Shown one piece after another: positions 41,501 through 50,500 of a stretch of DNA of 64,000 bases. The translations under genes were made by a program, and so were the position numbers. This DNA is from Hymenolepis diminuta. Lineage: Eukaryota; Platyhelminthes; Cestoda; Cyclophyllidea; Hymenolepididae. Each line of letters starts with the position of its first letter. Position 1 is the stretch's first letter. The stretch spans positions 555,188-619,187 of the forward strand of contig CAADRB010000037.1 in NCBI GenBank assembly GCA_900708905.1. Direction: 5' to 3'. The notes beneath the pieces were generated by a model, which did not search any database, was not told where the DNA came from, and saw only the letters and a list, made by a program, of their open reading frames with translations.

Positions 41501-44500
41501 AAAAATATCCCAGGTGCATTACCGTTTAAGATTATATCCCGGGCACGATTAAATGTCCCCATAGGATTTTATTGATTTACCCCAGGTCTCTAATTAAATG
41601 AACTTCTCTCTATTCTAATCAGTTTGTAGGCTTCGAGGTTGGCGTCTAGTCTGTTTCCTCCACAAAGTGCTTAAATATAGTTTCTTCCAAAAATTATCTA
41701 TGAAGAAGTTTGAAGAAGTCTGGAATGGTGCAAACTAAGAAAGACTTCTCTATACGTGACTACCCTGATCTCATCGTAAAAGTATGGGGGAGCACTAATC
41801 CAAATAACAACAAAAAATAGAATAACAGCAAATTAAAAAAACCTGCCTCTTCGAACCAGTATGATCTGGGTAGCAGTTAGAGAGATTTCAAATTGATCGT
41901 AGGCTTCCGAGAGAAGTTGTTCGTAACTCGCTTGCATCAGCTGCTTATAGCGTTCATCAGACTGGGCTCGACCTACAAGAGTGGATGATTTCGAAGGAGC
42001 GTCTGTGGAGCTGGTTAGTGATGTCTGTTCTACAGTTGACTCGTCAGTTCGAGGCAAATCCAGCTGAGCACGGATGGATCGAAGGCTCATACTTCCGAAA
42101 TCCACCATTATAAGGCGACATCCCCTAAAGAGTCATTAAATTCCCTTAAATATATCACAAGGAGCAAAAAAATGCAAGAAAGGTAGGAAAAGATAAGAAC
42201 TCTTTGTCAACAAGTTCCATTGGCTTTGATACAATTTCTCTGAAACATTCATATGAAGATAACATTGGATGGTAGTTTTCAGGATAAACTTCAAGAGAAC
42301 CGCGCCAATAGAGAATACTGATCTGTACTGCTTTACTCCATACTGCTCATAGCTATCGGTAGATATATTTGTTCAGTCCATTTGGACAAAAATGTATGTA
42401 TGCTCGATCGTGAAACAGATAGTACATATTATATCAGTTGAAAAAGCGGATGCATAGTTACAGTAGAGTGGAAATAGTTTGGAGAAATGGATGAGGAGAT
42501 TTGGTTCATGAAATTCCCGAAGAACATGTACTGATGCATTTTCAAGCATATTTATAAAAAGTCCGCATTGAATCCGATTTCGAAACTAATTATGACATTC
42601 TGATATGTGGCAATTCAACGATGTCTGTATTTTATAAGATTTAAAGCGACCTAAAAATCCTTATTGATTGTTGAACCTGAAGAACAGCGATCCTATTAAT
42701 AGTGCAAGATCATTGCTTTCCTACCCGCGAACATACGCATACAATTGGCAGCTTTGCACCACGTAGTTTTCGTTTGAATTTCCTTATGACGGCATGGGGG
42801 AACTATTAATGTATATTACCACGTGAAGGTTAAAATTAACCCTCGAGATACAAGCTTACAAATTCCGTTAAATTAATCTGAAACCCAATTTTGAGTGGAA
42901 AATTACATAGGGTGTGATTTAACCATGAGATAGCATTTGAACACGCGAAGGAGCAAAATATTCAGGTAAGGGATGAACAGGGGTCGATTTGGAAAGTAAG
43001 ATAAGATCAAGAAGTTAAGAGTATTTCTTTATTTGAATTTCTTATGCATTGAGTTATCCACCTTCTCATACGACGCATAATTCATTCTGTTGTTTCCTAA
43101 TACTGTTAGGTAATAAAACATAGTGTAGGGCTTATATGGGTTATAATATTGTCAGGAGCCAATCAGATTGACGCCTAAAAAGTATCATTGAAAATCCTTT
43201 TAAAATCGGATTTAAAATCATCCATAAAGGATACTTATTCGAATTTAAGGTTTTAAGAAACGAGTAAGCTCACTGACTTTAACTAAATGATGTAAGTTTA
43301 TGACCGATTATATTTAATATATTTACCCCTTAATATTGATAAAACGCAACACCCCAAAAATGTTAAATATGTAACACCCCAAACCAGCTGACTTCATCAT
43401 TAACACCCACGAACATGCAGTACCGTAATGTCGTAAACAAAGCAAAGCCCATCCAGATTTATCAGCACACAAAATAACAGCCAATAATTTCAGCACAATT
43501 AGGAATGCAAATGACAACCTACTTGCTGTATACTCCAAGTTCAGGAAGAAGGAAGTAGCTGGACTGGATATCAATGCGAAGATCGAGGTAGCTGCGTTGA
43601 CTGACCAGATATCTCAGACCGGTTGTAGTCATCGCCTTCATCTCATCCAAAGACGGTACCATCGATGAAGATATTCTAGAAACAAATAAATAAAGTGAAG
43701 AGTTGTGTCTTCATTTCGAATCATACGCGAGCAGTTAAGCAAATAATATCGATTTCGAGCAGTGAAGATTGATATTCATGATCAGTAAAGGTAAAAAACG
43801 GGTCTTCGCAGGGGAAATAGGCATCAAAGCAATCATTTCGTTGCAAGAAAGACACCGATATTTTGATTTTCCTCTCTCGACTAGAACGATTTTACATAGT
43901 TTTTAAGAGTTGGATTGTTAGCCTTAGCGACTGTTTGGTCCTGGCGAGCAATTGGGAGGAAGATGAAATTGACGACAAAAGACGGAAGTGACCGGGATAA
44001 GGATTCCAACTATTTTTCTCTTTATATAAGAAGAATGAGATCACATACATACGCTGAGAATGGCAAAGAACGTAAATGAACCGATGGGAACATTCGGACC
44101 TGTCGTGACCTCCCTCACCCCTTACATATATATACCCTTTGTCCATACGCACACCATCCGTTACCCACACTTAACCTCTCTCTCTCTCTCTCTCTCTCTT
44201 TGTCTCTGGTCTCTCCCAGTAAAATCTCTTGGTTTATCTCCATCTTGTTGTCCAGTGAAGATCAGCAGCAGTTAGTAGAAAACAGCTAGCAGTAAATTTG
44301 TAATCCGCTTATTCAGCGCTTTTTATTCATATGCTAGTTCCTACCCAACTCCCATTTTTGTCTGCCCAGTTTCCATACTGACTACCCCGATCACTCCTTT
44401 TCTTCCATTGACGAGTGGATCCTCTCATACGCTTACTTTTTCATCATTTCTTTTTTAAAAATCCTGAGTAAAGATCCACTCTGGCTTAGAAGTCCTTAAA

Positions 44501-47500
44501 TTATAAGCCTAAATCGATTACTGCTAATCTAATATTCGCCTTGGAGTTTACATCTAGTGATGTCAAAAGTCCAAGGTTAACGAGAATGAATTCATTCAAA
44601 CGTATGAACTACAAGAACGCAATAAAGTCTCATTCTCCTCTAATTAAAAACCGCTTCTTTTATGAGAGGTCAACTCGAAACACACGTCAATCTGTAAGAC
44701 CAGACTGCTGGATAGGAGTAAAGATGTTTCAGTAATATTAGTAGCTAGTTAGTCATATGACTGGTGGTTAGTCATATGATCCCAATGAAAAAAAGCAAAA
44801 TAGAGAGAGAGAGAGATGAGTTTGCTAACTATTTGCTGTGAGTAAATCATACGCAAGAATACACGTAGAGTGATCGCGATGCCAGGCCACACATAGATCA
44901 TAAGATACATCGATTACAAAATGCAACGTTCAAAAATGAGTCGACTTGAGTTCTATAATTCGACGAATGTTCCGAACGATTAAGTGGTGGTGGTGGCCCC
45001 GAGTGATTTATGAGACTACGGTAAAAGTGCTCCTACCATGCTCTTTTTTACCCTTCTCCAATTACAATCTAAGATATAACTTGATGGATATACATCGCAG
45101 ACATGTGATGCAAGAAACACGAGACAACCCTGTTGCGACTCATTATTCAAATAGACTAAATCAATTAACCAATGGCGATTGCGATAATTTTTTGGAAAAA
45201 TAAATCAGCAAATCTTCAACGACAAATGTGAGGAATTATAAGACAAAGATGACATACCTTGAGTCATGACTCATCAGGTGATATAGCTCGATTTCTTATT
45301 TAAATAACACACCGGATGAGAGCGGACTTACTCGTTTAGTCGAAGTCCTTCGGGGAGTTTGAAGAAGTCCGCAATCTTGTTAATGGTGTCGGCATCGTAG
45401 ATAACCTGAAGAGGAGCTGCCGAGATGTAGAGGCGTTGATCGGCGGTTCTGTCTATTGGATTCGTGGCAAAATTCACAGAGAGGAGGGATTGACCGGTAG
45501 CTGAACTTGATATGAGTGTTGGAATGACATCGGTGAAGATGTTTCGAGTACCCAGCACTTCGAATCCAGCTAGTTTCAGTGTGACTCTTAAAGGAATATA
45601 AAGGCATTTCAAGTCATATCGAATGAAGACATACTCAATGAAAATTACAAAAAAAAAATCAATGATGAAAGATCGCCAGTTAATAGCTATTAATGTAATT
45701 GAACTTCAAAGAAAAGTAAATTTAAACAATTAAATCTTATCGAGATGATCATAAGTCATCGAAATGAGATCGAAATTCATGGCTTTCTTAAAATCATATA
45801 ACGTCAGTTGCAAGAGCCGTTTCACTCGCATTGAATGGGGGTGTGAACGAATTCTAATGTTAGGATTGGAGAGAGTCAGCATCTAAGAGCCTAATAAATA
45901 AACGTCACTTAAACATAAATCACTAAACACAACAGCCAATATACACAGATTTCACGATTTTGAAATCCCATGGCGTGCATCCTGTAAACCCGATGGTATT
46001 AGGAACCAGAATCAAATAATTTGCGTATTCTGAACGGAATGAATAGGCTTCGGTAAACAGAATTCGTTCCCCGGGCGCAGAAAAGTTTGACTGCTATTCT
46101 TTCATACCTGGAATGAAGTCCCGCCGGTTTTTACATTACTAGCCGACCAAGTAGCAACCACATATGTCCAAGATGTTGTGCTTTCATTAAAATTTGATCT
46201 TCTTACTGGATTTGAGCAACTGTAAACTTAGCGTAACTTAATGATCAACGAGCGGCATCACAGTTGAAGCTTAAGAATTTATCAATGGCTACGTATCTTT
46301 TCTATAAATGGCCAGCCGCACTATCTCATAGTGTAGTCAACAAGACGGATGGCAGAATTTTTCTTACCAGAGATCCCTTTGTCCATGATGAGTGCTGAAT
46401 GGAGACGGGCCTTGGAATTGATGAGGATTTATTAATAAATAACTATGCTCTTTTTTTTTAACTAAAAGCGTATTTTCCAACCAAATTTAAGAAATTTGGA
46501 TTTGATGGCCTAATATTTGCCACACAAAATGGCTCGAGATTGAAGTAATTTGATGATACTTTCAATACATGTGCTCAATAAAGGCTCAAAGAATTATATC
46601 TTTTTCTTGAACATGACTGATCGTTTAGTTTCTTTTTATTGAAAGATTCATAAGAATATCGTTATCTTCACACAAAAAGAACCAATTTGACAATTGAAAC
46701 CATATCCCAGATACCTATCAAGGGGTATCAACGCAGCCAGCGCAAACTAATTCCAGTATCCATATGGCGAAATGTTAATAATATAAAAACAAAGGGAAAA
46801 TAATTACTCCATAGCATTATCTCCAGAACGCTGTTTGAAATCTGACGTCACGGTGTTCAACTGAACCTTCAAGATGGTTGGATTTCTGAAATAAATAAAT
46901 AAGACATTAACATTGAACGCATTTATTTGTAATTCTGCAAGAAAATACGTAAAGAACAAAACACCATGTATTTCAGCAGCAATAGTAGCTTTGAAGGTAT
47001 TAACAATGAATAGCTAAGAAGCTTTTTGTCATTGTAACATCTTATCTCATTAGTCCTTCTTCATTTAACGAAACTTGCAAGAATTTATTATGCCGTTTTC
47101 AAGGCTCCAAAGTTAATCAACTCGCTTATCTTAATAAACCCTTCTTAATACTTGAGATGGAGAAATGCTGAGGTATTTTAGGAACTTCTCTAGACAATGT
47201 TACTTATTTAGAATAAAAGATGATAAAACTATCCTCTATTTTGACTTGAATTGTAAGTCAAACCACAAATAAAACTTCCCATCTACATTACGGAAAGTGT
47301 TTATAACATTTGGTACTGGATGGAGAAGGGATTTAGGTCCCGCTGTTATGAGAAACTCGCCTTCTACCACCCCTACTTGCTGACCAGAGTTAATCAATAC
47401 AATTGGCCACTTGTTGCACGGCGATAACCTCTGCCCTAATAGATGTGCTCGTAGACCATTCTGTCACCGGTGCACAAAACCCCATGAATTACTATCAAGT

Positions 47501-50500
47501 TTAAGGCGAACAATGAAATGAATTGCTTCGAGCTTCAAACAAAGGATGAAAATCGTAAGGGAGTGCAGCAAATCGCTTGTCTTCAAGTTTAATTTTCTCA
47601 TAATTGTCCTCCATTTCACCCCAGCCAAAGTTGTTATATCTAACTGACTTTCTCCTTGTGTAGTTTCCTATTACTTCCGTCCGCTTGAATTCGCTCATCA
47701 ATTTGCACTCTTGGGTGTCCAGTCTCTTCCCGTTAATTGGTGCGTTAGCAACAAGCCATCCACAACAGAATGCCCTTTAACAACCATTTTCTACCAGAGT
47801 TTTAGTGTCATCCTTTAGAGAGCTCGAGCAAAAACAGCTCCTTGAACCAATCAGTATTTTATTTTCTGGATTATTCTACAGTGAAAAAAAATTCCGAGAT
47901 AAATTTAACTATCGCAATCTTCTCCGGTGGAAGAGGTCTTTGTGAGCTAATCTCTATGGCGTATGGGAAATATGTGCTAAAGAAACTCAGAAGACCCATA
48001 GAGGACACATCTTAATTAAAACCCGTCCTAGCATGTGTCAGTCATTTCATTTACAAGCGTAAATACCCTAAACTAATCACCTCAAAATCGAAAGTCCGTG
48101 CCGTTAAAAAGAAAGTGCTTAAGTACTTAACTATTTGCCACGCTGACTAGAATAATTTGAGCTTACACATTTCATTTATTTGCTCCTCTTTATGCTACCC
48201 TCAAGTGAACAATAAAAACGGGATGAAACAATTCTTTCGGTTGGCTATCAGGACTTATCTTAAATAAAGAATATTCTAGAACATATTTTAGAGAACTCAA
48301 TTAAGAAAAGACCTCAGTCGGCCTTTTTAAAGCGTAGGGATTTAGTGCCTGAGCACTCAAATGTTTGTAAATCAGTGACTCAAACAGACACGAAAAGTTT
48401 ACACATACTTGAGTTCATTATTTGTGAGCATGAGTGTGAGTCCACCAAGAGAGAATTTGACAGCCATTGATACGTATTCGGGTGGGTAGGAGCTGCGACC
48501 CATGCCCTCGGTGTAATTAATGGCGGCATAGAGTTTCCGCTTTTCCTCCGCTGTCATCTCCTCTTGGACACGCTGTATTACCCTACTACTGCCATCTCCA
48601 TAGCCTGAAGGTTCAATGGAAGTGGACACGCTGGAAGAACTCGATCCACCGAAAATCCATGAGAACCATCCACCGCCACCACCATTTGTACTTGTTTTCT
48701 GAATCGCAGCCTTGTTTTTGGAAGCCTAATTAGTTAGTATGAAGAGATAAATTAGAGAATGAAGGGTGAATAAACTAGATAATAACGCATTCCACTACTG
48801 AACTGAGTTTTTGTCTAGAGGAGAAAAACACTGAAGCTCTACGACGCGATACATTCCATCTCTACTTGCAGTTATTCTAGGAATGCGAAAATTAAAGTTT
48901 TTAGTTTCGAAGAAGAAGATTGGTCTTCTTCCAGAAAGTAAATATTTTTCAAAAGTTTAATAGTATGAATATGTGTTCCATGAATTTCATTATTCTAGTG
49001 AATATAGTTCCTACAAATGTAAGCTAAAAGGTTAAGACGCCAATAAAAGTTTTTCTTTCTTCTTAACCTAAACAGAAGTGAAAAATGATATAACACAGCA
49101 AAACACGACCTAATAATCTTGCAAGAGAACCTAAACCAATACAAATATCGCATGCATCAATGTATGTCTATGGAAAACATGGTTATGACAATGGAAAGTT
49201 TTCAAACCGAACATAACGGACCTAAATAAGTAAATGCGCAAGAATAATATAAATCTTTAACCTTGACAACTAAAATGGTTCTGCCTAATTCGTATTATTG
49301 ACATAAGATTCAAATCGACTCGATGACTGTGAGGACATTCTCATAAAATTACTAGCATACTATGGTTTAGCACTTAATAATTGAAAATAATCTAAAAAGA
49401 GAGTGCAGCAGCTTTGCATGTGGTCAAAATGAGCAGAAGGAACCTCTTTATTGCTATTTGAGCATTACTCAACCAGAGATATCTTCTCTCCCCAAATTGG
49501 GATAAGCAAGCTACCATAAGCATTGCTTCATTGGAGGCCACAAAGTGCATAAATCCTCTTATTTCATTATGATAAATAACAACAAGCGAGTCTCATATTA
49601 CAAAAGAGAATCTGTTTCACGCAATATCAGAGGCATCTGATATTGAATATGACACTACCCAACTGTAAGTCGATTAATCATATGAGAGAATACCAGAGGT
49701 CAGGTTGCAGACAGATAAATTCCAAAATTCCTTAAATTTTGATGAACTCAGGAACAATTTTGACAACATTTATCACCAACACCACACAACAATATGGGAG
49801 ACCTTCCCCAACCACAAAGCAAAAACAAAAAAATCACGACACTGACTTCACCATTCTTACCAAACGGAAACGCTTTCGTTTCCTTTTACGCGACTGTAAA
49901 GCAATTTTCAAATGAGATTTCAGAAAAATGCCATACTCAAGTTAGTGCGAAAACCAGGGAGCATTATTATCATTATCAAAACACCGTATAGGGACAAAGA
50001 CAACAAAAAGGATTACCTTCTTCCGATTCTTCAACTGTTCAATCAAGCAAAAGAATTAATTAATATTATTTCCACACATACGGAGAGGAGTGGGTAGATA
50101 CATTTGATGAAAAATTAAAATTAAACTCCACCTTACCTGAATTTCTGCGTGCTGACGAGCCAGGGTCAGGTTCATAACATCCAGCTCATCTTCAAGGTAC
50201 TAAAAAGGGGGAAAAATAAGTGTGTATTAATAGGGCGTTAATTGGAAGAGTTAAATAACAAAGGGGAGGGGTTATATTACATCGATTTTGGCTAACTGTT
50301 GAGGACTAAGAGTCTCATCCATCAGTTTTTTGGTCCACAAACTGGTGTAGTCTTTAACCATTTGCCGATGTTCTTTGATGTGTTCCCATGACCACATTCG
50401 TGCTCTACGTCGAACAATCTCCTCCAAAATTGCGTTGTATGCGAACGACCATCTAGAGGTGCTACAGAAAAAGAAATATCATCGAAGATTAGAAGAAAGA

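Larger units (their letters stand above)
42125..50136 (-). other. Large VPS13 introns between exons 10 and 15
   Basis: Introns at 48726-50136, 46886-48408, 45587-46807, 43676-45331 and 42125-43522. Apart from the CT microsatellite (44177-44199), dispersed repeat copy D (47291-47400) and two copies of tagtcatatga near 44750-44780, I see no genes, RNAs or intact elements in them. Confidence 0.6.

Noticed and set aside
43892..44275. Open frames on both strands around the CT microsatellite
   Set aside because: Frames are held open by the simple repeat; no conserved motif, and they lie inside a VPS13 intron.
49794..50097. Two overlapping plus-strand frames of about 60 codons
   Set aside because: AT-rich, Lys/Asn-biased translations with no family likeness, inside VPS13 intron 10.
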